Positions 8,258 to 16,503 of a stretch of 64,000 bases of DNA are shown here, one piece after another. This stretch comes from Acholeplasmataceae bacterium (GTDB lineage: Bacteria > Bacillota_I > Bacilli_A > Acholeplasmatales > Acholeplasmataceae). The DNA lies in NCBI GenBank assembly GCA_007692425.1, contig RECG01000016.1, positions 1 through 64,000 of the forward strand. Reading direction: 5' to 3'. Each line of letters begins with the position of its first letter. Position 1 is the stretch's first letter. Under the pieces are notes generated by a model. It searched no databases and was not told the origin of the DNA. It saw nothing but the letters and a program-made list of their open reading frames with translations. Made by a program: the position numbers and the translations under genes.

Positions 8258-9544
8258 TCAGTTTAATAGTAACATCATCGGGTCGTTTAATAAAGACTTG
8301 ATCGTATTTAAGAATCTGCCGGCATCCGCGCCATCGATGACGCGGTGGTCGACAGCCAGCGACAAGGGCAACATGTAAGCGACCTTGATGGCGCCGTTTT
8401 CAACGACCGGTTTCTGGGCGATCTTGCCGATGCCGAGGATGGCGACTTCAGGATGGTTGATGATGGGTGTGCCGTAAGCAACATCCGCGGCCCCGAAATT
8501 GGTGATGGTGAACGTCGAGTTCTGCAGTTGGCTGAGCTGGACTTTGCGGGCGATGGTGTCGTCGGCGAGACTTCTTAACTCTTTCGCAAGTTCGAGGATA
8601 CTCTTTTGATCGACGTCCTTGATGTTGGGGACGATCAAACCGTCAGGCGTGTCAACCGCCATGCCGATGTTGATGAATTTTTTTAAGACCATACGGTCAT
8701 TTTCAGCATCAAAACTGGCATTGAAGTTCGGATATTGTTTGAGCGCGAGCACGAGAGCACGCATGACAAAAGCCATGTAGGTGACCTTGATGCCTTCGGC
8801 CAAAGGACTGTTTTTGACCTGGTTGCGTAAATCGACCAGTTTATCGACATTGACTTCGTCCATCAAGACGGTGTGCGGGATGATCTGCTTGGCCAGCGTC
8901 ATGCTCTTGACAATGGCCTTGCGTAATTTGGTGATTGGCACCAGCTCGACATCGCCTTGGGTTGAAATCTTCACCTTTGGTGTTGCCGGTGCGGTGGTCT
9001 TGGACGTGGAAGCGAATGCTTCGATGTCTTCTTTGAGAACACGGCCGTTTTCACCGGTGCCAGGCACCTGTCTGATATCGACACCAAGATCCTTGGCGAG
9101 TTGGCGAGCGACCGGTGTGGCGAGGACCTTGCGGTCTTCATCGACAGCGACAGCTGCTTCAAACTCGTTGCTGCTTTCCATGACGTCGGAAGAGACCTCG
9201 ATCTGGCCAATGACACCTTGGTCACCATCGCCTTCAGCGAGTTTTTCTTCTTTTTCAGCCTTTTCTTCGGTTGGTTTTGTTTCTTCTTCTTTAGGTGCTT
9301 CACCACCGGTACCGTCATCGATGATGACAATCGTCTCACCGACATGGATGGTCTCGCCTTCGGCGGCGCCGATCTTGACGATCACGCCATCGGCGGGAGC
9401 CGGTAGTTCGGCATTGACTTTATCGGTTTCAACGACGACGAGCGTGTCGCCTTCCTTGACCTTGTCACCGACCTTGAAATACCATTTCAGCACTTGTCCT
9501 TCGTGGATGCCTTCACCGATATCGGCGAATTTAAAATCATACAT
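8258..9544 (-). CDS. pdhC: Dihydrolipoamide acetyltransferase (E2 of pyruvate dehydrogenase)
   Basis: E2 core of 428 aa that transfers acetyl groups to CoA. One lipoyl domain spans residues 1-77 with the lipoylated Lys42 in ETDKVNAE. A Glu-rich/Ala linker follows, then a peripheral subunit-binding domain ([16 protein letters not shown]...[11 protein letters not shown]), a second linker, and a catalytic domain ending in [13 protein letters not shown] with the catalytic His at about 400. AAAGGAGGAACCC supports the start. It is third in pdhABC, 14 bases after pdhB. Its TGA stop lies in the flank used as the IS target (GTCACCTCA on plus), so the last bases touch the insertion site. Confidence 0.93.
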   Translation of the reverse strand: MYDFKFADIGEGIHEGQVLKWYFKVGDKVKEGDTLVVVETDKVNAELPAPADGVIVKIGAAEGETIHVGETIVIIDDGTGGEAPKEEETKPTEEKAEKEEKLAEGDGDQGVIGQIEVSSDVMESSNEFEAAVAVDEDRKVLATPVARQLAKDLGVDIRQVPGTGENGRVLKEDIEAFASTSKTTAPATPKVKISTQGDVELVPITKLRKAIVKSMTLAKQIIPHTVLMDEVNVDKLVDLRNQVKNSPLAEGIKVTYMAFVMRALVLALKQYPNFNASFDAENDRMVLKKFINIGMAVDTPDGLIVPNIKDVDQKSILELAKELRSLADDTIARKVQLSQLQNSTFTITNFGAADVAYGTPIINHPEVAILGIGKIAQKPVVENGAIKVAYMLPLSLAVDHRVIDGADAGRFLNTIKSLLNDPMMLLLN

Positions 9545-9558
9545 GATGGGTTCCTCCT

Positions 9559-10536
9559 TTAAAATCTGGCGACTTTGACGATTTCAGCCGCGATCCGCTC
9601 TGGTTGGGTGAAATGAAAGTGTTCGCTTCTCGGGAGCGGGACGGTGATATCGAATCCGGTCACACGGGCAGGAGCGGCTTCCAAGTAAAGAAAAGCCTTC
9701 TCATTGACGAGTGAAATGAGTTCAGCGCCTGGTCCATAGGTCTTGACAGCTTCTTGGACAACCAAGAAACGTCCGGTTTTCTTGACGGAGTTAATAATGG
9801 TTTCTTCATCAATCGGATTGATGGTACGCAAATCGATCAGTTCAACGCTGATGTTTTCGTCTTCAATCATTTTCATGGCTTTTTCGACTTCTCTGACAAT
9901 CGCACCCCAGGCGACCACGGTGATGTCTTTGCCAGGTTTGACGACCTTGGCTTTACCAATCGGAATCCGATACATTTCTTCAGGCACTTCCTGTTTACCC
10001 GAGCGATAGATGCGCTTGGGCTCCATGAAAATGACTGGATCAGGATCTTCGATTGCGGAAATCAAGAGACCTTTGGCGTCATATGGCGTTGAGGGGATGA
10101 CGACCTTGAGACCAGGAATGTGTCCGAGCAGGGTTTCCAGGCTTTCCGAATGGTGTTCAAGGGCACGGATGCCGCCACCCGATGGAAAGCGGATGACGAT
10201 CGGCAGTCCGTAACGTCCTCTTGAACGGGTCCGGTAACGGGCCATGTGGGTCACGATTTCGGTATAACCGGGGAAAATGAAACCGTCAAATTGGATTTCA
10301 GCGATCGGGATGAGGCCATTGATGGCCATGCCGATGGCACTACCGGTGATGGCGGCTTCGGCGATCGGCGTGTCAAAGACACGGGCTTCACCGTATTTCT
10401 TTTGCAGACCGGCGGTGACACGGAACACGCCGCCTTCAAAACCGGAGTCTTCACCAAAAACGACAACGCGCTTGTCGTCAGCCATTTTTTGATCGAGTGC
10501 CTGGTTGATGGCTTCTACCATGTTGATGACTGCCAT
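9559..10536 (-). CDS. pdhB: Pyruvate dehydrogenase E1 component, beta subunit
   Basis: E1-beta of 325 aa; with PdhA it decarboxylates pyruvate on thiamine diphosphate and acetylates the lipoyl group. It has the transketolase pyrimidine-binding domain ([36 protein letters not shown]) and the C-terminal transketolase domain ([13 protein letters not shown]). The ATG at 10536 is favoured because AAGGAGG of the pdhA end is well spaced; the ORF-track GTG at 10542 is too close. It follows pdhA by only two bases. Confidence 0.93.
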   Translation of the reverse strand: MAVINMVEAINQALDQKMADDKRVVVFGEDSGFEGGVFRVTAGLQKKYGEARVFDTPIAEAAITGSAIGMAINGLIPIAEIQFDGFIFPGYTEIVTHMARYRTRSRGRYGLPIVIRFPSGGGIRALEHHSESLETLLGHIPGLKVVIPSTPYDAKGLLISAIEDPDPVIFMEPKRIYRSGKQEVPEEMYRIPIGKAKVVKPGKDITVVAWGAIVREVEKAMKMIEDENISVELIDLRTINPIDEETIINSVKKTGRFLVVQEAVKTYGPGAELISLVNEKAFLYLEAAPARVTGFDITVPLPRSEHFHFTQPERIAAEIVKVARF

Positions 10537-10538
10537 GA

Positions 10539-11624
10539 TCACTTACCTCCTTCTGCTAAATACTTCTTGTGGGTCTCATACTGCGCTTTGAGCTGCGGGG
10601 TCATTTCCTTGTAGGTGAAGCGGAAGATATCTTCAAGTTTGCCTTCGCCTTTGGCTTCGACTTGCTTGAAGGTCTTACCGACATAGTCGGTTTGTTCTTC
10701 TTGGAGTTTTTGATCTTCTTTCTCGCTCCAGTAACCCTTGTCGATCAGATATTGCTTGAAACGGATCATCGGGTCTTTCTTTTCCCATTCTTTGACTTCC
10801 TCGTCCTTGCGGTAAATGGAAGGGTCATCAGATGTCGTATGGGGTCCAAGGCGGTATGTGACGGCTTCGATCAGGACAGGGCCTTTGCCGGCTCTGGCAT
10901 GATCGACCGCTTCCTTGGTCGCCACATACATGGCGAGGACGTCATTACCGTCGACCTGGATGCCGGGAATACCGAAGGCAACAGCTTTTTGGGCGAGCGT
11001 TTCCGCCCTGGTAGCCTTATGTCTGGGGGTGGAGATGGCATACTGGTTGTTTTGAATGACGACGACCAGCGGCGCATCATAGGTGGCGGCGAAATTGAGT
11101 CCTTCGTAAAACTCGCCATGCGAGGTGCCACCATCGCCGATGGTGGCGATGACGACTTCTTTTTTGTCAAGAATCTTGCTGGCATAGGCCAGACCGGCCC
11201 CATGGTTGATCTGGGAGCCGATGATGACATTGACAGGCAAAACCTTGACACCTTCATCAAAATGGTTGCCCCATTCGTTGCCATACCAGTAAAGATACAG
11301 CTGTTCGAGTGTGACACCTAGATAAAGCATGGCCACCAGTTCTCTGAAAGCGGGTGAGAGCCAATCTTGTTTCTCCAATGCGGCCACCGCACCGACCTGG
11401 GCGGCTTCCTGACCACGGTTGGGTGCATACGTAAGCATGCGCCCCTGTCGCTGGTACTGGAGCGCTTTGATATCAGCGATACGGCCGAGTGACATGGTCT
11501 TATACATGTTCAGCAAGGTTTTTTTGTCAAGTTTGGGTTCCAGATCCTTGTTGGTGACTTTTCCTTTGAGGTCTAGAATATTGAATTGCTTTTTCTTGAG
11601 TGGGTCATAGGTTTTGAAGAGCAT
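10539..11624 (-). CDS. pdhA: Pyruvate dehydrogenase E1 component, alpha subunit
   Basis: E1-alpha of 361 aa. The thiamine diphosphate/Mg2+ motif reads GDGGTSHGEFYEGLNFAA...NNQYAIS, and the phosphorylation-loop region of the family is TSDDPSIYR. It is the first gene of the pdh operon, with AGGAGGAAATCAAG before the ATG and a good promoter 30-60 bases upstream. The order pdhA-B-C-D is that of many Bacillota and Acholeplasma. Confidence 0.94.
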   Translation of the reverse strand: MLFKTYDPLKKKQFNILDLKGKVTNKDLEPKLDKKTLLNMYKTMSLGRIADIKALQYQRQGRMLTYAPNRGQEAAQVGAVAALEKQDWLSPAFRELVAMLYLGVTLEQLYLYWYGNEWGNHFDEGVKVLPVNVIIGSQINHGAGLAYASKILDKKEVVIATIGDGGTSHGEFYEGLNFAATYDAPLVVVIQNNQYAISTPRHKATRAETLAQKAVAFGIPGIQVDGNDVLAMYVATKEAVDHARAGKGPVLIEAVTYRLGPHTTSDDPSIYRKDEEVKEWEKKDPMIRFKQYLIDKGYWSEKEDQKLQEEQTDYVGKTFKQVEAKGEGKLEDIFRFTYKEMTPQLKAQYETHKKYLAEGGK

Positions 11625-11655
11625 CTTGATTTCCTCCTAATATGTTTACATTGGT

Positions 11656-11684
11656 ATTATACTTGACCTGTGGATTATATTCAA
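11656..11684 (-). promoter_or_regulatory. Promoter of the pdh operon
   Basis: On the minus strand TTGAAT, a 17-base spacer and TATAAT lie directly upstream of pdhA. Confidence 0.7.
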
Positions 11685-11754
11685 AAAGTTTGCTTTTTTA
11701 AACTTTGAAAGTAAAGGATATACAAACAATATGTCAAAGTGTGTCAGATATGCG

Positions 11755-11780
11755 AAAAAAAAGAGGCAAGCCTCTTTTGA
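11755..11780. terminator. Terminator after speB
   Basis: AAAAGAGGC/GCCTCTTTT stem followed by an eight-base T-run on the minus strand, just past the agmatinase stop and upstream of the pdh promoter. Confidence 0.75.
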
Positions 11781-11783
11781 TGA

Positions 11784-12665
11784 TCATGATCGACGTGTTT
11801 CGCGTTGCTTATGCAACAACAAGATCAATTCTCTCAATGTCTTGACGGCCGCCGCAGTTGAAGCGCCGCTCGGATCGAGCATTGGCGCCAGTTCCACAAT
11901 GTCGGCACCGACAATCTGGTCCAAGGTTTCAAACTGGTCGATGGCCCATAACAATTCCTTATAAGTGATACCACCCGGTTCGGGTGTGCCAGTGCCTGGC
12001 AAGACAGCGGGATCAAGGATGTCAAGGTCGATGGTGATATAGACGGGTTTGTGCTTCAATGTTTTCACGACTTCATCAAGCCCTACAAGGTCGTATTGAC
12101 GGATGGAGACATGGCCTTGGGACGCCCAATCAAATTCGGTCTTGTCACCGCTGCGGATACCGAATTGGAAAATCCGACCATCGCCGGTGAGTGTATGGAC
12201 ATGACGCATGAATGTGGCATGCGACATGGTTCTTCCTAAAAAGGTGGTGCGCAGGTCCGTATGGGCATCAAGGTGGATGATGTGCAAGTCCGGATACTGT
12301 TCAAAAACCGCCTTGATGACCGGATAAGAGATCAGATGCTCACCGCCGACAACCATCGGTGTCTTGCCATCACGCAGGATGTTTTTCGTTGTCTGATAAA
12401 CGATATCAAGGGCGTCTTCAACCGCGCCGACCGGAAGATCAAGGTCGCCGATGTCGGCGGTCTTGTATTGTTTGAGATCGCGGTCACGGTAAGGTGAGTA
12501 CCATTCGATGCCTTTCGAGTCAAGACGGATGGCATTTCCGGCAAAACGGGTGCCGGGACGAAATGATGTGGTCGCATCCATCGGCACGCTGAAAAGCACC
12601 ACATCGGCTTCTTCATAGGTGTGCCCACAGCTTTGGAATGATAAATCGACTTTAGTCATTGGCAT
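11784..12665 (-). CDS. speB: Agmatinase
   Basis: Ureohydrolase of 293 aa predicted to split agmatine into putrescine and urea. The binuclear Mn2+ site motifs are present: GGEHLISYP, HLDAHTDLR, SHATF and TIDLDILDPAVLPGTGTPEPGG. The gene overlaps the end of the decarboxylase gene upstream, with GGAGGAAGACC before its ATG, so arginine to agmatine to putrescine is encoded as one unit. Related ureohydrolases (arginase, guanidinobutyrase) are possible, but the neighbour argues for agmatinase. Confidence 0.85.
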   Translation of the reverse strand: MPMTKVDLSFQSCGHTYEEADVVLFSVPMDATTSFRPGTRFAGNAIRLDSKGIEWYSPYRDRDLKQYKTADIGDLDLPVGAVEDALDIVYQTTKNILRDGKTPMVVGGEHLISYPVIKAVFEQYPDLHIIHLDAHTDLRTTFLGRTMSHATFMRHVHTLTGDGRIFQFGIRSGDKTEFDWASQGHVSIRQYDLVGLDEVVKTLKHKPVYITIDLDILDPAVLPGTGTPEPGGITYKELLWAIDQFETLDQIVGADIVELAPMLDPSGASTAAAVKTLRELILLLHKQRETRRS

Positions 12666-14139
12666 GGTCTTCCTCCCATTTGAACCACAAATCTTTGTCC
12701 ACGACCTTGATGTATCCGCCTTCGGTGTCGCTCAAGATGACCGATCCGCTGCGTTTATATAAATCAAGGTCTTCAAGAATATCGGCCGTGATGATTTCAC
12801 CCGGTATGACGATTGGAATACCGGGGGGATAGATCATGACCGACTCGGCGGCAATCTCATCCACCGACTGGTCATAAGGCACATACTTCTTGGGTGCGTG
12901 GTAAGCATCACGTGGTCGTGTATAGGCTTCTGGATAGGTGTATGAAAACTTGGCTTGCAGAGGCGGTAGTTGTTGTTTTTGGTATTTTTGGGAAATCTTT
13001 TTCAAGGCATTGACTAAGGCATCGAGATCCGCTTTGGTGGTGCCGATTGACAAGACTGCCAGGATCAGGTGGGTCTCTGCCAATTCGACCGTGACACGAT
13101 GTTCATCAAACAGTTCTTTATAGACATCAAAACCGGTGATGCCGAGATCAGACACCTTGACGATGATTTTCGTCTCATCATAGCCGGTCGCGCCCAGTGC
13201 TTGAAAATAGGCCTTGTCGGCGACGGCAAGCCCGGGAATGGCGGCAATCTTTCTTCTGGCATCAGCTGCCATGCGGATGACCTGGGGTAATTTGACCGGA
13301 CCTTCAAAATAGATGGTCTTGCGGGCGACATCGAGACTGGATAACAGCAAGTTGCTTGGTGAGGTGCTTTGCAGCATGTTGATGGTGGACCGAAGCCGGA
13401 TATGGTCGATGCGCGGCCCTTGGGCGATTAGGATGGAACTCTGGGTCAACGACCCGACTGTCTTATGTAAGGAACATGCACTCATGTCTGCGCCTGCGCG
13501 CATGGATGAAAGCGGAAGCTGCTGACTGAACGGAAAATGTGATCCGTGGGCTTCATCGGTCATGGCGATCATGTCATGTTCATGTGCAAGGTCAACAATG
13601 GCTTTGATGTCACTCGTCACACCAAAATAGGTGGGGTTGATGATGAACACCGCTTTGGCATCAGGATGGTCATGAATGGCTTGGCGGATGTCTTCAAGCG
13701 CCATGTGATTGGCAATACCGAGATGATTATCAAGCTGAGGTTTGATGAAAATCGGCACTGCGCCGCTGAGAATCAGCGCGCTGATGACTGATTTATGCAC
13801 ATTGCGTGGCATGATGATTTTTTCATTGGCGCGACAAATTGACATGATCATGGAAAGAATGCCCATCGTGGTTCCACCGGTTAAAAAATAGGCTTTTTCA
13901 GCATGAAAAGCATCTGCCATGAGTTCAGCTGCTTCTTTGATGACACCGGTCGGTTTGTTCAAGTTGTCAAGCCCGCGTGGTGCGTTCACGTCCATGGTGA
14001 ATGCTTTTTTGCCGATAAAAGATGACAACTCGTTGTCAAGATGACCTTTATGGCCGGGCACGTCATGTTGGACGTGATGACGTTTGACATATGCTTGCAC
14101 TTGATTAAAATAAGGTGTTTTCTTATGATCCATTTCCAT
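12652..14139 (-). CDS. speA: Arginine decarboxylase (Orn/Lys/Arg decarboxylase family)
   Basis: PLP enzyme of 495 aa from the aspartate-aminotransferase-fold decarboxylases lacking the N-terminal wing domain. Seen are VPGHKGH near the N-terminus, FLTGGTTMGIL, DEAHGSH and the PLP lysine in CSLHKTVGSLTQSS. The C-terminal domain has YPPGIPIVIPGE. The start was moved to 14139 because GAGGTG lies 8 bases ahead. Its coupling to speB indicates arginine as substrate. This competes for arginine with the deiminase genes at 44-47 kb, so it probably serves polyamine synthesis. Confidence 0.85.
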   Translation of the reverse strand: MEMDHKKTPYFNQVQAYVKRHHVQHDVPGHKGHLDNELSSFIGKKAFTMDVNAPRGLDNLNKPTGVIKEAAELMADAFHAEKAYFLTGGTTMGILSMIMSICRANEKIIMPRNVHKSVISALILSGAVPIFIKPQLDNHLGIANHMALEDIRQAIHDHPDAKAVFIINPTYFGVTSDIKAIVDLAHEHDMIAMTDEAHGSHFPFSQQLPLSSMRAGADMSACSLHKTVGSLTQSSILIAQGPRIDHIRLRSTINMLQSTSPSNLLLSSLDVARKTIYFEGPVKLPQVIRMAADARRKIAAIPGLAVADKAYFQALGATGYDETKIIVKVSDLGITGFDVYKELFDEHRVTVELAETHLILAVLSIGTTKADLDALVNALKKISQKYQKQQLPPLQAKFSYTYPEAYTRPRDAYHAPKKYVPYDQSVDEIAAESVMIYPPGIPIVIPGEIITADILEDLDLYKRSGSVILSDTEGGYIKVVDKDLWFKWEEDHAND

Positions 14140-14166
14140 CTTTGTCTCACCTCTCAAAACATCATC

Positions 14167-14194
14167 ATTGTATCATGTTTATGTGTCAATGCAA
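14167..14194 (-). promoter_or_regulatory. Promoter of speAB
   Basis: Minus strand TTGCAT, 16 bases, then TACAAT with an extended TGA element. It is divergent from the mscS promoter. Confidence 0.55.
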
Positions 14195-14261
14195 TTGTTT
14201 TCGTTGATTTGTTGAAATTATCAGTCAAATAGGTTCAAGCATGGTATTTTGCATGGTTCAA

Positions 14262-14270
14262 TGCTATAAT
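14262..14270 (+). promoter_or_regulatory. Extended -10 promoter of the MscS gene
   Basis: TGCTATAAT lies 26 bases before the start codon. The -35 region is poor, as is common with an extended -10. Confidence 0.6.
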
Positions 14271-14295
14271 AAAAAGTGTGAAAGGAGCCTTGTTT

Positions 14296-15354
14296 ATGAA
14301 CATGACTGTACTGTTTCAATCCATGACGACCAATGTGCTTTGGACGATTGGCACCGTGGTAATCCTTTTCGTGATCTTCATGCTGGAAAGAAGTTATTTA
14401 AAGAGAAACGAGGAAACCGTCAGCAAAGTGATGCTGATCCTCGTCTTTATCACCTCATTTGTGTTACTGGCCGCCGGTATCGGTGGTATCCTTTGGGTAT
14501 GGGGGTTTGACCTGGCCACTTATTTTGACGTGTTGGGCGATGATATCATCTTGAAACTCAGCCAAAGTGTCGGCGCCATGGTCAGTTCGGTGGTCGTGTT
14601 GTTTGTGGCATTGTTTCTGCTTCGCATCAGCAAGCTGACCTCGCAAAGAATCATCGCAAAGGCCAATGCCCAGCAGCGTCGCAGAAAAACGGTCGTCCGC
14701 TTGATCCGCAGCATCACCAAATACATTGTCTGGATCACAGCCATCCTCGTCATTTTGTCGATTTGGGGACTTAATGTTGCACCAGCGCTCGCCGGTCTTG
14801 GGATAATGGGACTTGTCATCGGTCTTGGTGCGCAGCGTTTCATCAACGACTTGATCAGCGGCTTCTTCATTGTCTTTGAACAACACTTCGATGTTGGCGA
14901 CAGAATCGAAGTCCAAGGTTTCAAGGGCGAGGTCATCGACATCGGCCTGAAAACCACTAAAATTAGAAACTGGAAGGGCGAAATCAAGATCTTTTCAAAC
15001 GGCGAACTGTCTAATCTCATCAATTTCTCCAAAGAATTGTCCACAGCATTGGTCGAATTTGGCATCGCCTATGGCGAAAACATGCAGTCCACCATTGACA
15101 TGCTCAATGCCGAACTGCCCAAAATGAAACTCGAACATCCGGAAATCGTCGAAGATCCCAAAGTGCTCGGTGTGGTTGATCTGGCTAGCAGCAGTGTCAA
15201 CATGCGTGTCATGGCCAAAACCTTGAACGAGCAACACTATGCCGTTGAAAGGGCGATGCGCAAGCGCATCAAGGAACTTTTAGATGAGCATGGCATCGAG
15301 ATTCCATTTCCACAAGTCGTGGTCCATCAACCAGTCAAGAAAACAGCAAAATAA
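14296..15354 (+). CDS. Small-conductance mechanosensitive channel, MscS family
   Basis: Membrane channel of 352 aa that releases solutes on hypo-osmotic shock. Hydrophobic segments lie at about 10-30, 45-70, 90-115 and 145-185. The pore helix is the Gly/Ala-rich APALAGLGIMGLVIGLGAQ, followed by the MscS beta domain with FEQHFDVGDRIEV...GEVIDIGLKTTKIRNWKG and a C-terminal alpha/beta domain. The ATG at 14296 is preferred over the ORF-track GTG because AAAGGAG stands 8 bases ahead. Confidence 0.9.
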   Translation: MNMTVLFQSMTTNVLWTIGTVVILFVIFMLERSYLKRNEETVSKVMLILVFITSFVLLAAGIGGILWVWGFDLATYFDVLGDDIILKLSQSVGAMVSSVVVLFVALFLLRISKLTSQRIIAKANAQQRRRKTVVRLIRSITKYIVWITAILVILSIWGLNVAPALAGLGIMGLVIGLGAQRFINDLISGFFIVFEQHFDVGDRIEVQGFKGEVIDIGLKTTKIRNWKGEIKIFSNGELSNLINFSKELSTALVEFGIAYGENMQSTIDMLNAELPKMKLEHPEIVEDPKVLGVVDLASSSVNMRVMAKTLNEQHYAVERAMRKRIKELLDEHGIEIPFPQVVVHQPVKKTAK

Positions 15355-15356
15355 AA

Positions 15357-15387
15357 CAAAGGCGGTCATTTTCGACCGCCTTTGTCT
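15357..15387. terminator. Bidirectional terminator between mscS and the ICMT-like gene
   Basis: Perfect 11-bp stem CAAAGGCGGTC/GACCGCCTTTG between convergent genes. Confidence 0.8.
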
Positions 15388-15946
15388 AATAAATGAATGG
15401 CACCAGCTTTTTCGTCTTTTTCATGTAGTCGGCATATGCCACCGGAAAGAAAGATAATAACATCTTTTCTTCAACCTGGATGCGATAGACAAAGGCCAGG
15501 GTCGGCAAGACAAACGCCAGGAGCGAGGCCAACCAATGATGATAAACAATGGCGACACCGAGAAAAATCATGACTTCTCCCAAATATGATGGGTGTCTGA
15601 CAAACCGGTAGAGTCCTTGTTGATATAGGTTTTTATCTTGGTGGACATCCACGTCCCTTGAGAAATTCTCGCCCAGTTGGCGAATCGCGATGATTCTGAC
15701 AATGATCCCCGCCAGGATGATCACAAGACCGATTTGACGTAACCACCAAAAAGGCTCTTGAAAGGCTTCTCTGGACCCTTCAACCAAAAAAGGACCCGAG
15801 AGCATGCCGGCACTGATGAGGATCACCATGACATATTTTGATCGTCGTTCGATGGCCAATTTGTCTTTGCGGTTTTTATAAAAGATTAGGATGTAGAAGT
15901 CCATGACCACCCAAAGGCCGATCAAGACCCAAAATAGTATGTGCAC
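15386..15946 (-). CDS. Isoprenylcysteine carboxyl methyltransferase-like membrane protein
   Basis: Small membrane protein of 186 aa with four or five hydrophobic segments. The C-terminal half has the ICMT/PEMT cofactor signature: GLYRFVRHPSYLGE followed by a hydrophobic stretch and EEKMLLSFF..YADYMKKTKK. Family members methylate small molecules or lipids in the membrane; the bacterial substrate is unknown. I chose the GTG at 15946 because AGGAGG stands 7 bases ahead; the ORF-track start adds 25 residues without a ribosome site. Its signature resembles that of the DUF1295 protein three genes on. Confidence 0.7.
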   Translation of the reverse strand: MHILFWVLIGLWVVMDFYILIFYKNRKDKLAIERRSKYVMVILISAGMLSGPFLVEGSREAFQEPFWWLRQIGLVIILAGIIVRIIAIRQLGENFSRDVDVHQDKNLYQQGLYRFVRHPSYLGEVMIFLGVAIVYHHWLASLLAFVLPTLAFVYRIQVEEKMLLSFFPVAYADYMKKTKKLVPFIY

Positions 15947-16046
15947 CTGATGTCCTCCTGATTTTTTACCATTATAACACGATATTGAAATGAAAATCCC
16001 ATGATTTACCATCTTATGCACTTGAGAAGATATCTATTCGCATGCA

Positions 16047-16055
16047 TGTTATAAT
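16047..16055 (+). promoter_or_regulatory. Extended -10 promoter of the DUF2177-DAK2/DegV-DUF1295 unit
   Basis: TGTTATAAT lies about 30 bases before the DUF2177 start codon. Confidence 0.55.
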
Positions 16056-16086
16056 TTTTTTGAATAAAAAAGGGAGTGTGATTATT

Positions 16087-16488
16087 ATGTTGACGTTTTT
16101 GAAACTCTATTTGCTGGCTTTTATCGTGTTTTTTGTGATTGATATGATTTGGCTTGGCCTCATTGCCAAAAATTTGTACCAAAACCAGATTGGTCACCTG
16201 CTCAAGGCCGATGTCAATTGGTACGCGGCCATTTTGTTTTATTTGTTGTTCATCGGCGCGCTTGTCATCTTTGTCTTGATGCCTGCCGTTCAAAATGGTC
16301 AAATCTGGCATGCCGTGTTATACGGTGCGTTGTTCGGGTTCATCACATACGCCACGTATGACCTGACTAATCTTGCCACTTTGAAAGACTGGCCTGTCGT
16401 CATCACCATCATCGACTTGACCTGGGGAACGTTTTTAGGTGCGTCCACAAGCACGTTTGCCTATCTGCTCTACCAATGGTTATTTTAA
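16087..16488 (+). CDS. DUF2177 family membrane protein
   Basis: Protein of 133 aa with four membrane segments. It has the family features FVIDMIWLGLIAKNLY near the N-terminus, TYATYDLTNLATLKDWP in the middle, and DLTWGTFLG near the end. The function of the family is unknown. The ATG at 16087 is preceded by AGGGAG. It starts a probable three-gene plus-strand unit, with the DAK2-DegV gene 15 bases after it, which hints at an envelope lipid role. Confidence 0.7.
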   Translation: MLTFLKLYLLAFIVFFVIDMIWLGLIAKNLYQNQIGHLLKADVNWYAAILFYLLFIGALVIFVLMPAVQNGQIWHAVLYGALFGFITYATYDLTNLATLKDWPVVITIIDLTWGTFLGASTSTFAYLLYQWLF

Positions 16489-16503
16489 GGAGGAGCCTCA
16501 ACG

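Noticed and set aside
8781-9578. 265-aa plus-strand ORF opposite pdhC
   Set aside because: Ser/Thr-rich shadow of the conserved E2 gene in another frame; no ribosome site or family feature.
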